Of a stretch of DNA of 64,000 bases, positions 1 to 7,541 are shown piece after piece. The notes beneath the pieces were generated by a model, which was not told the origin of the DNA, ran no database searches, and worked only from the letters and a program-made list of their open reading frames with translations. Made by a program: the position numbers and the translations under genes. Where the stretch lies: assembly GCF_013607485.1 (NCBI RefSeq), contig NZ_SCHP01000001.1, positions 1 through 64,000 of the forward strand. The letters are read 5' to 3'. The stretch is from Bombilactobacillus bombi (GTDB lineage: Bacteria > Bacillota > Bacilli > Lactobacillales > Lactobacillaceae). Within the stretch, counting starts at the first letter, position 1. Every line of letters begins with the position of its first letter.

Positions 1-45
1 CCACAAAAATAATGAGAATAGTCGCGGTTGGTAGGCTTTTGTTGG

Positions 46-65
46 GCCCCTTGAAGGGGCTTTTT
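46..65 (+). terminator. Terminator-like hairpin with T run
   Basis: A seven-base-pair perfect stem (GCCCCTT/AAGGGGC, one-base loop) is followed directly by TTTTT. It looks like an intrinsic terminator for something transcribed from before the window, and it is also part of structured element A. Confidence 0.55.
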
Positions 66-90
66 GTGTGGGACAAGCCCTTCTAGGGCT

Positions 91-119
91 AATAAAAAGC
101 CACCAGCTATGCTGGTGGA
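91..119 (-). terminator. Hairpin with T run on the minus strand
   Basis: The stem CCACCAGC/GCTGGTGG is followed on the minus strand by CTTTTTATT, which is terminator-like. No minus-strand gene ends here. The palindrome may instead be an end of a mobile element, since IS200/IS605 ends carry similar AAAGCC-plus-stem motifs. Confidence 0.4.
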
Positions 120-184
120 TGATTACTAAGAAGCTCATAATAATTAGATTTATAAGCCTTAAATCTAAAATAAAGATGAGTTTA

Positions 185-206
185 TGCGAGTGTTTAAATA
201 ATTATG
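185..206 (+). repeat. 22-bp exact repeat, copy 1
   Basis: The 22 bases starting TGCGAGTGTTTAAATAATTA are identical to 51108-51129. The GAGTGTTTAAATAATTATG core resembles the terminal inverted repeats of some lactobacillar insertion sequences, but no transposase flanks either copy. Confidence 0.5.
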
Positions 207-468
207 GGTAAATACAATTTTTTTGGAGTGGGTACTTAGCTTTAAGGGTAAATTCATGATTGCTCGATGGGTGTTTAACTTTTGATGATCGAAAAACAAG
301 GTCCCTCTTTCATTTTCACAATTAACTATTGCTTGTCTTAGCACTTATAAAAAGTACAGGTTTATGTTTATCTAAATATTCAATATTTAGCTTTAATAAT
401 TAGTTTTTGCAGAATAATGCGGACATGGTAAAATTAATTTTGCTAGACAACAAGAAGAAGGCGCAAAA

Positions 469-1251
469 ATGAAACAACCAACTAATTTAGTATTTCAGCC
501 CCAAGTAGCTAAGAATAAGCCGGAAACCATTCATCATCAGAATAATGCTTGTCCTTTTTGTGATTATGATAGTCTGACTAATATTTTAGATCAAGAAGCT
601 GATCGTGTTTGGTTAGTTAATAAATATCGAACTTTAAAACATACCTGGCAGACGATTATTATTGAAACCCACCAGCATGACGGTGATATTGTTAACTATG
701 GAATTGCTCAAAATCGCCAAATTATTAATTTTGCCATTAATAAGTGGCAAGAAGTCATTGCAAGCAATAAGTATAAAAGTGTGCTTCTTTATAAAAATCT
801 TGGCCCACTGTCAGGCGGCAGTTTGAGTCATCCCCATTTACAAATTGTAGGTTTAGAAGATATTGATATTCACGATAATATAAATCTTGCGAATGTTTTA
901 GGATTGCCAGTTTGGGAGCAAGAATTTTTAAAGGTAAATATCTCAACACAACCGCTAATTGGCTTTGTAGAAATTAACGTCTTATTAGCAAATTTAAAGG
1001 ATTTGGCGGCCTTTGCGGATGTGATTCAAGTGATTGTGCGCTATTTGCTTCATGACTATTTAAATGGTCGCTGTGATTCTTATAATTTATTTTTCTATAA
1101 ATTTGATCAACAAATTGCTGTGAAAATTGTACCCCGTTTTGTTACTTCGCCATATTTTGTGGGCTATAAAATTCCTCAAATTAATGATCAGCAGCAAATG
1201 CTACAAATGAAACAAAAATTGCAGCAACTGATAGGACAAAAGTTGTTGTAG
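469..1251 (+). CDS. DUF4931 HIT-like (GalT-like) protein
   Basis: 260-residue cytoplasmic protein. A CPFC motif near residue 28 could bind zinc, and SLSHPHLQIVG near residue 120 is the HIT-type histidine signature (HxHxQ) of nucleotidyl transferases and hydrolases related to galactose-1-phosphate uridylyltransferase. This pattern fits the DUF4931 family common in lactobacilli, whose substrate is not known to me. The start is supported by a purine-rich AGAAGG site seven bases upstream. It stands alone, with a strong terminator right after its stop, so it is probably monocistronic. A nucleotide-sugar or dinucleotide substrate is inference from the fold only. Confidence 0.75.
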   Translation: MKQPTNLVFQPQVAKNKPETIHHQNNACPFCDYDSLTNILDQEADRVWLVNKYRTLKHTWQTIIIETHQHDGDIVNYGIAQNRQIINFAINKWQEVIASNKYKSVLLYKNLGPLSGGSLSHPHLQIVGLEDIDIHDNINLANVLGLPVWEQEFLKVNISTQPLIGFVEINVLLANLKDLAAFADVIQVIVRYLLHDYLNGRCDSYNLFFYKFDQQIAVKIVPRFVTSPYFVGYKIPQINDQQQMLQMKQKLQQLIGQKLL

Positions 1252-1273
1252 GTTAAATTATAATAGAACGACT

Positions 1274-1307
1274 AAAAAAGCTGGAATATTTTTATTCCAG
1301 CTTTTTT
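1274..1307. terminator. Bidirectional terminator
   Basis: A long stem AAAAAAGCTGGAATA / TATTCCAGCTTTTTT with a TTTT loop. It has A and T runs on both sides, so it can serve the DUF4931 gene on the plus strand and the broken HTH gene on the minus strand. Confidence 0.85.
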
Positions 1308-1314
1308 AAAGTAT

Positions 1315-1545
1315 TTATTCCTCTTTTAAAATGATGTCTTTTAACTCTTTTACATCTAATTGTTATAAATCTGTCAAAGCACATAAGAGATGGGTACTAA
1401 TATTTTTGGGAGAATGTTCCAGCCGTTGCAGAGTAGATTTACTTATCTGCAGATGATAATAAATATTTAAAATCCAACTTAATTTTCTCAAGGAATAATG
1501 ATGTTTAAACCGTTGATTTTCTAAGACCTTACTTATGCTTTTCAT
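1315..1545 (-). pseudogene. Small HTH-like protein with in-frame stop
   Basis: The intact open frame encodes 60 residues (MKSISKVLENQRFKHHYSLR...) and ends at a TAA at 1363-1365. The same frame then continues for 15 sensible hydrophilic codons, reading QLDVKELKDIILKEE, to a second stop at 1315-1317. The whole would be about 76 residues. The internal TAA therefore looks like a recent nonsense change, for example from TAT. The segment LRKLSWIL...ISKSTLQRLE resembles a helix-turn-helix of XRE type. There is no clear ribosome site before the ATG. It could still make a shortened protein. Confidence 0.5.
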
Positions 1546-1654
1546 GAGTAAAATATTAACAAATCTATGAACTAATGCAAGAATTATGGCCTTTAATATA
1601 GTTTGGCTAGCAGATTATGAGATAATAATGTTAAATAAATAAAGGGATGATAAA

Positions 1655-2854
1655 ATGCTTCAAAATAAGAAGATTGCTCTTTATATAACCGGTAGCATTG
1701 CTGCTTATAAATCTTTAAGCTTGGTGCGCTTATTAGTAGGCTCTCAGGCTCAAGTCCGGGTTGTCATGACTGCGGGTGCGCAAGAGTTTGTAACGCCCTT
1801 AAGTTTTCAAACACTATCGAAGAATCAAGTTTTGACAGACACATTTTCCGCCCAAAGACCAGAAGTAGTAGATCATATTGAATTAGCCGATTGGAGTGAT
1901 TTAGCCATTGTAGCTCCTGCTAGCGCTAATCTTATTGCAAAAATGGCGCAAGGTTTAGCTGATGATTTTGCTAGCTTGACATTATTAGCTACGACCGCTC
2001 CTAAATTAATTGCCCCGGCAATGAATAGTCACATGTGGGCTAATGCTGCCGTACAGCGGAATTTAAAGACTTTAAAGGCAGATGGTATTCAGGTTATAGA
2101 GCCGGATGTTGGTTTTTTGGCGGAAGGATATCAAGGTAAAGGCCGTATGGTCGAACCACAACGACTTCTTGCTGCTATTGATGCCCAATTGCCAGCAGGC
2201 TCCACTTTGGTAAATAAAAAAGTTGTAGTAACTGCAGGTGCAACGCATGAGCGAATTGATCCCGTGCGTTTTATCGCAAATGATTCTTCGGGTAAAATGG
2301 GTTACGCTATTGCCCACACATTACAGCAGCGCGGGGCTAATGTTACTTTAATTTCTGGGCCGACCCATTTGTCAGTGCCTTTAGGAGTGCATTTAGTATC
2401 GGTTATCAGCACTTCTGAATTACAACAAGCAGTTGTAAAACATTTTAAGAAAAGTGACATTTTAGTAATGGCAGCGGCTGTGGCTGATTTTAAACCTCTG
2501 CAAACAGCTGCTCAAAAAATTAAAAAGTCTCCTAATAATAATCGTTGGCAGTTAGAATTAGAAAAAACTCCGGATATTTTAAAAACGGTAGCTCAGATTA
2601 AACAGCCACAACAAATTACTGTTGGCTTTGCCGCGGAAACGCAAAATTTAGTAGCAAATGCTACTAAAAAATTAACGACGAAAAATTTGGATTTAGTGGT
2701 GGCTAATGATGTTTCGCAACCGGGAGTGGGCTTCAATGGAGATACTAATCAGGTTACTTTTATTAAGACTCAGCAGCCGCCCTTAACGACTGCTTTGCTG
2801 CCAAAATCGGAAATTGCTGAACAATTGGCAGATCAAATAGAACAATTAATTTAA
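1655..2854 (+). CDS. coaBC: CoaBC, phosphopantothenoylcysteine synthase/decarboxylase
   Basis: Bifunctional 399-residue coenzyme A enzyme. The CoaB half joins cysteine to 4'-phosphopantothenate and the CoaC half decarboxylates the product to 4'-phosphopantetheine. The CoaC flavoprotein domain is residues 1-180, with GSIAAYK near 13-19, the active-site His74 (VDHIELADW) and the PAMNSHMW motif at 121-128. The CoaB domain follows a linker near 185 (VVTAGATHERIDPVRFI; AVADFKP; KIKK). One oddity is that the substrate-flap motif, usually ACG followed by GxGRM, reads LAEGYQGKGRM, so Glu157 stands where Escherichia coli CoaBC has its catalytic Cys158. The start follows AAAGGGATG. It stands alone, with no terminator seen. 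Confidence 0.93.
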   Translation: MLQNKKIALYITGSIAAYKSLSLVRLLVGSQAQVRVVMTAGAQEFVTPLSFQTLSKNQVLTDTFSAQRPEVVDHIELADWSDLAIVAPASANLIAKMAQGLADDFASLTLLATTAPKLIAPAMNSHMWANAAVQRNLKTLKADGIQVIEPDVGFLAEGYQGKGRMVEPQRLLAAIDAQLPAGSTLVNKKVVVTAGATHERIDPVRFIANDSSGKMGYAIAHTLQQRGANVTLISGPTHLSVPLGVHLVSVISTSELQQAVVKHFKKSDILVMAAAVADFKPLQTAAQKIKKSPNNNRWQLELEKTPDILKTVAQIKQPQQITVGFAAETQNLVANATKKLTTKNLDLVVANDVSQPGVGFNGDTNQVTFIKTQQPPLTTALLPKSEIAEQLADQIEQLI

Positions 2855-2977
2855 AAAAAGTGCGGGATAAGATCTATTATCTTTATTATTATAAAAATAA
2901 TTTGAAAGTGTTTTACTTTGTTATATAACAGGGTAAAATGCTTTTTATTTTTAAAATTAGAAAAAATTAATATTTTG

Positions 2978-3005
2978 TTGACAATTTTAACTAAATAACT
3001 ATAAT
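2978..3005 (+). promoter_or_regulatory. SigA promoter of the GntR gene
   Basis: TTGACA at 2978-2983, a 16-bp spacer, and TATAAT at 3000-3005. Both boxes match consensus exactly. It lies immediately upstream of the tandem operator and 65 bp before the regulator's start codon. Confidence 0.8.
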
Positions 3006-3007
3006 TA

Positions 3008-3027
3008 AATACGTATTAATACGTATT
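3008..3027. promoter_or_regulatory. Tandem palindromic operator
   Basis: Two directly adjacent copies of the perfect 10-bp palindrome AATACGTATT, placed just after the -10 box where the transcript should begin. The likely ligand is the GntR/UTRA regulator encoded next, giving autorepression. GntR/HutC-type sites are often short symmetric sequences of this kind. Confidence 0.65.
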
Positions 3028-3069
3028 AAAAAATTACATAATAAAACAATTCATAGACGAGGGATCATT

Positions 3070-3768
3070 ATGGCGGAAATTTTGTATCAAAAAATTAGAA
3101 ATGATATAAAAAATAAAATTATTACTGGTGACTATCCTCAAGATAGTAAGTTGCCAAATGAAATTGAATTACAAAATTATTATCAAGTTAGTCGCGTTAC
3201 TTTACGGAATGCAATTAATGGTTTAGTAAAAGAAGGTCTAGTTGAACGAATTCAAGGAAAGGGCACCTTTGTTCGTCAGCCTCATAAATTAAATCGTTTA
3301 ATCTGTAAGTCTAGTGTGGAGAGTTTTACAGATATAGCTTTGGAAAATGGTCTAACACCAAGTTTTAGAGTTTTAAAAGTAGAACACAGTTCCTACCCAG
3401 AAATTTTTGGGGTGAAAGTAAATAATAAGATTGCGTTGTATATTCAACGAATTTGTAAAGTTAATAATGAACCAATTATGCTGGAAAATAACTATTACAC
3501 TTTGCCGCGGTTTCAAAATTTAGAAAAATATGACTTAAAACAGTCTATGTATACTCTTTTAGATAAACAATTTAATATCAAAAAATTACATTCAGATGAC
3601 ACAACTTTAAGTATGATTTCCTGTAATTTAAAAGAAGCACAACTCTTAAATAAACCTGTAGGATTTCCTTTATTTTGTTTAGATACTGTGGTTCTTGATG
3701 AAAATAACGAATTAGTTCATGTCGGTCAACAATATATTGTTGCCGATCGTTATCAATTTAAAATTTAA
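3070..3768 (+). CDS. GntR family regulator, HutC/UTRA type
   Basis: 232 residues. An N-terminal winged helix spans residues 5-70 (LPNEIELQNYYQVSRVTLRNAINGLVKEGLVERIQGKGTFV). A UTRA effector-binding domain spans roughly 90-228, including YIQRICKVNNEPIM and the ending VGQQYIVADRYQF. GntR/UTRA regulators usually sense phosphorylated sugars or sugar amines; Escherichia coli FrlR, the fructoselysine regulator, has this architecture. The gene has its own consensus promoter and a tandem operator, and it is followed 44 bp later by a sigma-54 activator and the PTS operon. This suggests two layers of control over one locus. The start is set by GAGGGATC just upstream. Confidence 0.88.
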   Translation: MAEILYQKIRNDIKNKIITGDYPQDSKLPNEIELQNYYQVSRVTLRNAINGLVKEGLVERIQGKGTFVRQPHKLNRLICKSSVESFTDIALENGLTPSFRVLKVEHSSYPEIFGVKVNNKIALYIQRICKVNNEPIMLENNYYTLPRFQNLEKYDLKQSMYTLLDKQFNIKKLHSDDTTLSMISCNLKEAQLLNKPVGFPLFCLDTVVLDENNELVHVGQQYIVADRYQFKI

Positions 3769-3812
3769 ATTAATAAAACAAACCAGTGTAATTATAAATT
3801 GGAGGCTGTTAA

Positions 3813-6548
3813 ATGATTGAACAGCAAATTTCAACTATTTTGAAGCAATTAACAGCTACTAGTGATTGGCTAAATCAAAGGATCTCGGCAGTTTTTTTAT
3901 GTAATAAACTACATGTTAAGCGAAATACAGTTAGCCATTATTTAAATATTCTATATAAGCGTGGTCAAGCAATTAAAATTAATTCACGACCTGTAATATT
4001 TTGGGATAAAAGAGTTTTAGAAGAGACATATCAGGTAAGATTAAAAGCAGATTATGGATCAATATCAGAGCTAAAATCTGAATTGAAGCGTCCTCAACAG
4101 CTCACTGCCTTTGACAAAGTTATCGGTAATAAACAATCATTATATAATCCTATTTTAAAACTAAAAGCTGCTGCTGGTTATCCTCCTTTAGGTTTGCCGG
4201 TTTTACTTACTGGACCAACAGGATCTGGTAAAAGTTTTTTGGCCCACGCTTATTATGATTATTGTGTTGATAAGGGTTTATTAAATTCCGATGCACGTTT
4301 TGTATATTTCAATTGTGCAGAGTATGCTGATAATCCAGAGTTATTGACTAGTAATTTGTTTGGCTATAAAAAGGGAGCTTTCACCGGCGCTCATAATGAT
4401 AGTATGGGACTTTTCGATGAAGCTGATGGCGGAATGTTATTTTTAGATGAAATCCATCGACTATCCCCTAAAGGACAAGAAAAATTATTTAATTATCTTG
4501 ATAATGGACAAATTACGCCATTAGGAGAAACCCATAAGGGTCATAAAGTACAAGTTCGATTAATTTTTGCTACTACTGAAGATATTAAGAGTCATTTTTT
4601 AGATACATTTCTTAGAAGAATACCAATTCAAGTTGTAATTCCTAAGTTGAATGATCGTACTTCGCAAGAGAAAGAAAGTCTCATTAAGTTATTTTATTTG
4701 CGTCAAGCAAAAATAATTAACAAAACAATTCTTTTAAATTCTTCAATTTTAAAATTACTTGTTACCGCCAACTATCCTGGTAATGTTGGAGAATTAGAAA
4801 ATGATATTTTGATTTCTGTTGCTAATGCATTACAAACAAATACTGCTACTGCAAAACAAATTAAAATATTGCTGACTGATATGTCTATAAATATTTTAAA
4901 ACAAAGTATGACTAATCCTAATATTTTAAATACTAATAATCAATATATAATAATTTCACCCCAAGATACTATGACTACATTATTATATAAGACTCAAACA
5001 AGTAATGATGAGTTTAAAAAGTATTTTTTAAAAATATTTGCGTTAGATATTCAAAATAATCACACCAAATTTGTGAATCATGCCCTCACTATTATTAATT
5101 CTTTATGTGATTTTTTAATTTTTGATAAAAGTCCGCAAAATAATAATTTAGCCTTAGAACTTTTTAAAAATTTTTTTAAACATGAAATTGCTAATCTAGA
5201 AAATATTCAACAAATTCATTTAAATGGTAATACGGCTTTAGTACTATCTTATTATTTTTATAATCGTCAATTTTCTAATTGGACATTGTCTGCCAAAGAA
5301 GAAAAAATAGCGCAAAAAATAATAACTTATCTACAAAAAGTTGAGCCTAATATTAAATTACTATCTAATAGAATACTATCAGCCCTTCAAAAAAGTCTTA
5401 ATTTTTATAGTGATAAGGCTGATGAACTTTTTATTGTACTTTATCTTAAAAGTATTATTAAAAATATAAATAGACTAGATATTCATTGTTTAGTTTTGGC
5501 ACATGGGTACTCTACTGCAAGTAGTATTGCTAATGTAGTCAATAACATGCAAAAAGAACATATTATTGATGCAATTGATATGCCTTTAGATATTGAAATA
5601 CAGGAAATTGGAGCGAAGGTGAATAATTATATTCAAAATCGACATATAAATTCTGGCTTAATTTTAATGGTAGATATGGGATCTTTAGAAGGGATAAAGA
5701 AATATATTGATGAAACAATTGATTTTCCTATTGGTATAGTCAATAATGTTTCCACTCAATCAGTCTTAACAGTTTCACAAGATATTAATCAACATCATGA
5801 TTTACAAAAAATAATGAATTCACTTGCTCATATTAGTCCTACTACTCAAATTATTTATCCCCAAGAAGTAAAAAAGAATTTGATCATTACTTGTTGCCTA
5901 ACAGGATTAGGAACAGCTGATCAAATTAGAAAATTGCTTTTAAATAGTATGCCCAAAGATTTAAATATTGAAATTAAGCCATTTGAAGTGAAAAGATTAC
6001 AGGATATTCAACAAATAACTAATTTAAAAAAAGTCTACAATATTATCACAATTGTTGGTACTGTTAACCCCAAATTAAAAAATATACCTTATATTGCTCT
6101 TGAAAGTATTATTTCTGGTAAGAAAACACAGCTATTTAATGAAATTTTAAGCCATTATATGACCAACCAGCAGTTACAGCAATTTAGTGATGAGTTAATT
6201 CATAACTTTTCTCTTGAAAGAGTTATTAACTCTATGACAATTTTAGATGTTAACATTGTTATGAAAAATATCGATGAGGCAATGCGTAGCTATGCAATTA
6301 TTAGTGGACATAAACTCAGCAATATTACTCGGATGTCTCTATATGTACATGTAAGCTGTTTAATTGAAAGATTGATCCGCAATGAACCTATCACTACTTA
6401 TGATAACCATCTAATTAATGACACTAAGGCTCAAAAACAGTTTAATCAAATTAAAAAAGCCTTTAGCGTCATAGAAGATAAATATAGTGTCAAAATACCT
6501 AATAGTGAGTATGGTTATATTTATGATATTATTAGTGCTGAACCTTGA
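3813..6548 (+). CDS. LevR-type sigma-54 activator with PTS domains
   Basis: 911 residues. Domains in order: N-terminal winged HTH (about 5-65); AAA+ sigma-54 interaction domain (about 95-340) with Walker A GPTGSGKS at 134-141, an intact GAFTGA loop at 188-193 and Walker B GGMLFLDEIH at 206-215; PRD1 (about 400-520); mannose-type EIIA-like domain around 555-670 with LAHGYSTAS; EIIB-like domain near 690 with ITCCLTGLGTADQI; and PRD2 at the C-terminus (HVSCLIERLIR). This is the LevR/ManR/GfrR architecture, which activates RpoN-dependent promoters of mannose-family PTS operons when PTS phosphorylation signals substrate. The intact GAFTGA loop implies a working RpoN elsewhere in the genome. Ribosome site TTGGAGG is upstream. 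The target is surely the adjacent IIABCD operon. Confidence 0.92.
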   Translation: MIEQQISTILKQLTATSDWLNQRISAVFLCNKLHVKRNTVSHYLNILYKRGQAIKINSRPVIFWDKRVLEETYQVRLKADYGSISELKSELKRPQQLTAFDKVIGNKQSLYNPILKLKAAAGYPPLGLPVLLTGPTGSGKSFLAHAYYDYCVDKGLLNSDARFVYFNCAEYADNPELLTSNLFGYKKGAFTGAHNDSMGLFDEADGGMLFLDEIHRLSPKGQEKLFNYLDNGQITPLGETHKGHKVQVRLIFATTEDIKSHFLDTFLRRIPIQVVIPKLNDRTSQEKESLIKLFYLRQAKIINKTILLNSSILKLLVTANYPGNVGELENDILISVANALQTNTATAKQIKILLTDMSINILKQSMTNPNILNTNNQYIIISPQDTMTTLLYKTQTSNDEFKKYFLKIFALDIQNNHTKFVNHALTIINSLCDFLIFDKSPQNNNLALELFKNFFKHEIANLENIQQIHLNGNTALVLSYYFYNRQFSNWTLSAKEEKIAQKIITYLQKVEPNIKLLSNRILSALQKSLNFYSDKADELFIVLYLKSIIKNINRLDIHCLVLAHGYSTASSIANVVNNMQKEHIIDAIDMPLDIEIQEIGAKVNNYIQNRHINSGLILMVDMGSLEGIKKYIDETIDFPIGIVNNVSTQSVLTVSQDINQHHDLQKIMNSLAHISPTTQIIYPQEVKKNLIITCCLTGLGTADQIRKLLLNSMPKDLNIEIKPFEVKRLQDIQQITNLKKVYNIITIVGTVNPKLKNIPYIALESIISGKKTQLFNEILSHYMTNQQLQQFSDELIHNFSLERVINSMTILDVNIVMKNIDEAMRSYAIISGHKLSNITRMSLYVHVSCLIERLIRNEPITTYDNHLINDTKAQKQFNQIKKAFSVIEDKYSVKIPNSEYGYIYDIISAEP

Positions 6549-6578
6549 TTCACTAAGAATTAGAATTATTAATAAGAG

Positions 6579-6606
6579 CGTGCCACTTTTTGGCACGCTT
6601 TTTGCT
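6579..6606 (+). promoter_or_regulatory. Terminator hairpin overlapping sigma-54-like site
   Basis: GCGTGCCA-CTTTT-TGGCACGC (6579-6599) is a strong stem followed by TTTTGC, so it can terminate the activator transcript. Its right arm also supplies TGGCAC, and TTGCTT follows, giving a near-match to the sigma-54 consensus TGGCAC-N5-TTGC. The spacer is four bases rather than five, so GG to GC is one base short of the usual distance. I see no better -24/-12 pair between the activator and the PTS genes. Either reading, or both, may be right. Confidence 0.5.
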
Positions 6607-6636
6607 TATATAAAAATGTAATGAGTAAAGGAGTTA

Positions 6637-7053
6637 ATGACAGTGAAATTAATATTAGTTAGTCATGGCCGTTTAGCAATTGGAATGAAAAACACCCTGG
6701 AAATGATCGTAGGGCAGCAAGATAAAGTTCTGGCCATAGCGGCTTATGATGTAGATCAAAGTGATTTTAAAAGCACTGTTCAAAAGGAGGTGCAGAATAA
6801 TCCCGGACAACAAATTGTTATTTTGACTGATATTTTGGGCGGTTCAGTGAATACTGAGTTATCTAAGTTAGTTGTTCAATATGACAATGTGTATCTAATA
6901 ACAGGAATGAATTTACCGCTAGTCTTAACTTTGGTTACTTATACAGGCACTATTGACACTCAAAATATAAGCAAGATGGTTACTGAATCACAAAAAAGTA
7001 TTATTTTTATGAATCAGGCCATTAGCCAAGCTAGTGAGGAGGATGACTTGTGA
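6637..7053 (+). CDS. PTS mannose-family EIIA
   Basis: 138-residue cytoplasmic phosphocarrier. Its start, MTVKLILVSHGRLAIGMKNTLEMIVG, contains the SHG motif whose histidine near residue 10 accepts phosphate from HPr. LTDILGGSVNTEL near residues 65-80 is a family hallmark. It is the first gene of a IIA-IIB-IIC-IID set and overlaps the IIB start by four bases. The ribosome site AAAGGAG lies just before the ATG. It is preceded by a hairpin carrying a sigma-54-like motif, so it is probably controlled by the LevR-type activator. Confidence 0.92.
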   Translation: MTVKLILVSHGRLAIGMKNTLEMIVGQQDKVLAIAAYDVDQSDFKSTVQKEVQNNPGQQIVILTDILGGSVNTELSKLVVQYDNVYLITGMNLPLVLTLVTYTGTIDTQNISKMVTESQKSIIFMNQAISQASEEDDL

Positions 7054-7520
7054 TAAAAGTTATAAGAATTGATCACCGTTTATTACATGGACAAGTTATT
7101 TTTGCATGGACCAAATCTCAAGGTATTGAAAGAATCATTGTTATTGATAATCAAACAGCTAATGATGACTTTAAAAAAATGTCACTAAAATTGTCTAAGC
7201 CTGCTGATATAAAGCTAAGCGTTTTTAGTGTTGAACAAGCACTAGAACGTATAGATAAAATTAATGCTTTGAAATCAACTACTATGATTATTTTTGGTAA
7301 CGTGACGGAAACAGCACAAGTTGTACCACATTTTAAGGGAATTAAAGAAGTTAATTATGGTGGAGTGCCAGAACGTCCCAATACTAAAAAATTTAGCAAT
7401 GCTATTTATTTAACACCTGATGAAGTGGAAGAAAGCAAAAAGCTCAAAGAATTAGGATTTGAACTTTACATGCAACAGGTTCCTACTTCCAAACGTGAGA
7501 GTTTAAACTCTTTAATTTAG
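7050..7520 (+). CDS. PTS mannose/sorbose-family EIIB
   Basis: 156 residues. IRIDHRLLHGQVIFAW carries the phosphorylated histidine near residue 14 (DxRLxHGQV). It passes phosphate from IIA to the sugar during transport. The GTG start at 7050 overlaps the IIA stop in a GTGA arrangement with GAGGAGG eight bases upstream, typical of translational coupling. The rest (GVPERPNTKKFSNAIYLT) matches the IIB fold. The substrate is not determined by this subunit alone. Confidence 0.92.
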   Translation: MIKVIRIDHRLLHGQVIFAWTKSQGIERIIVIDNQTANDDFKKMSLKLSKPADIKLSVFSVEQALERIDKINALKSTTMIIFGNVTETAQVVPHFKGIKEVNYGGVPERPNTKKFSNAIYLTPDEVEESKKLKELGFELYMQQVPTSKRESLNSLI

Positions 7521-7541
7521 AGTTGAAAAGGAGGTATATAT

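Larger units (their letters stand above)
14..119 (+). repeat. Structured repeat element, copy A
   Basis: A hairpin-rich stretch. Bases 26-98 align without gaps to the minus strand of 20102-20030, with 57 of 73 positions identical by hand count. Hairpin 1 (46-60) is GCCCCTT-G-AAGGGGC followed by five T. Hairpin 2 (78-90) has arms GCCC/GGGC. Hairpin 3 (101-119) is CCACCAGC-TAT-GCTGGTGG and exists only in this copy. Hairpin 1 carries a compensatory C-G to T-A pair change between copies, so the structure appears to be maintained. It could be the end of an IS200/IS605-like element or a small structured RNA. No transposase is present. The remaining DNA up to 468 holds only the short repeat at 185-206 and no gene that I can see. 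Confidence 0.6.
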
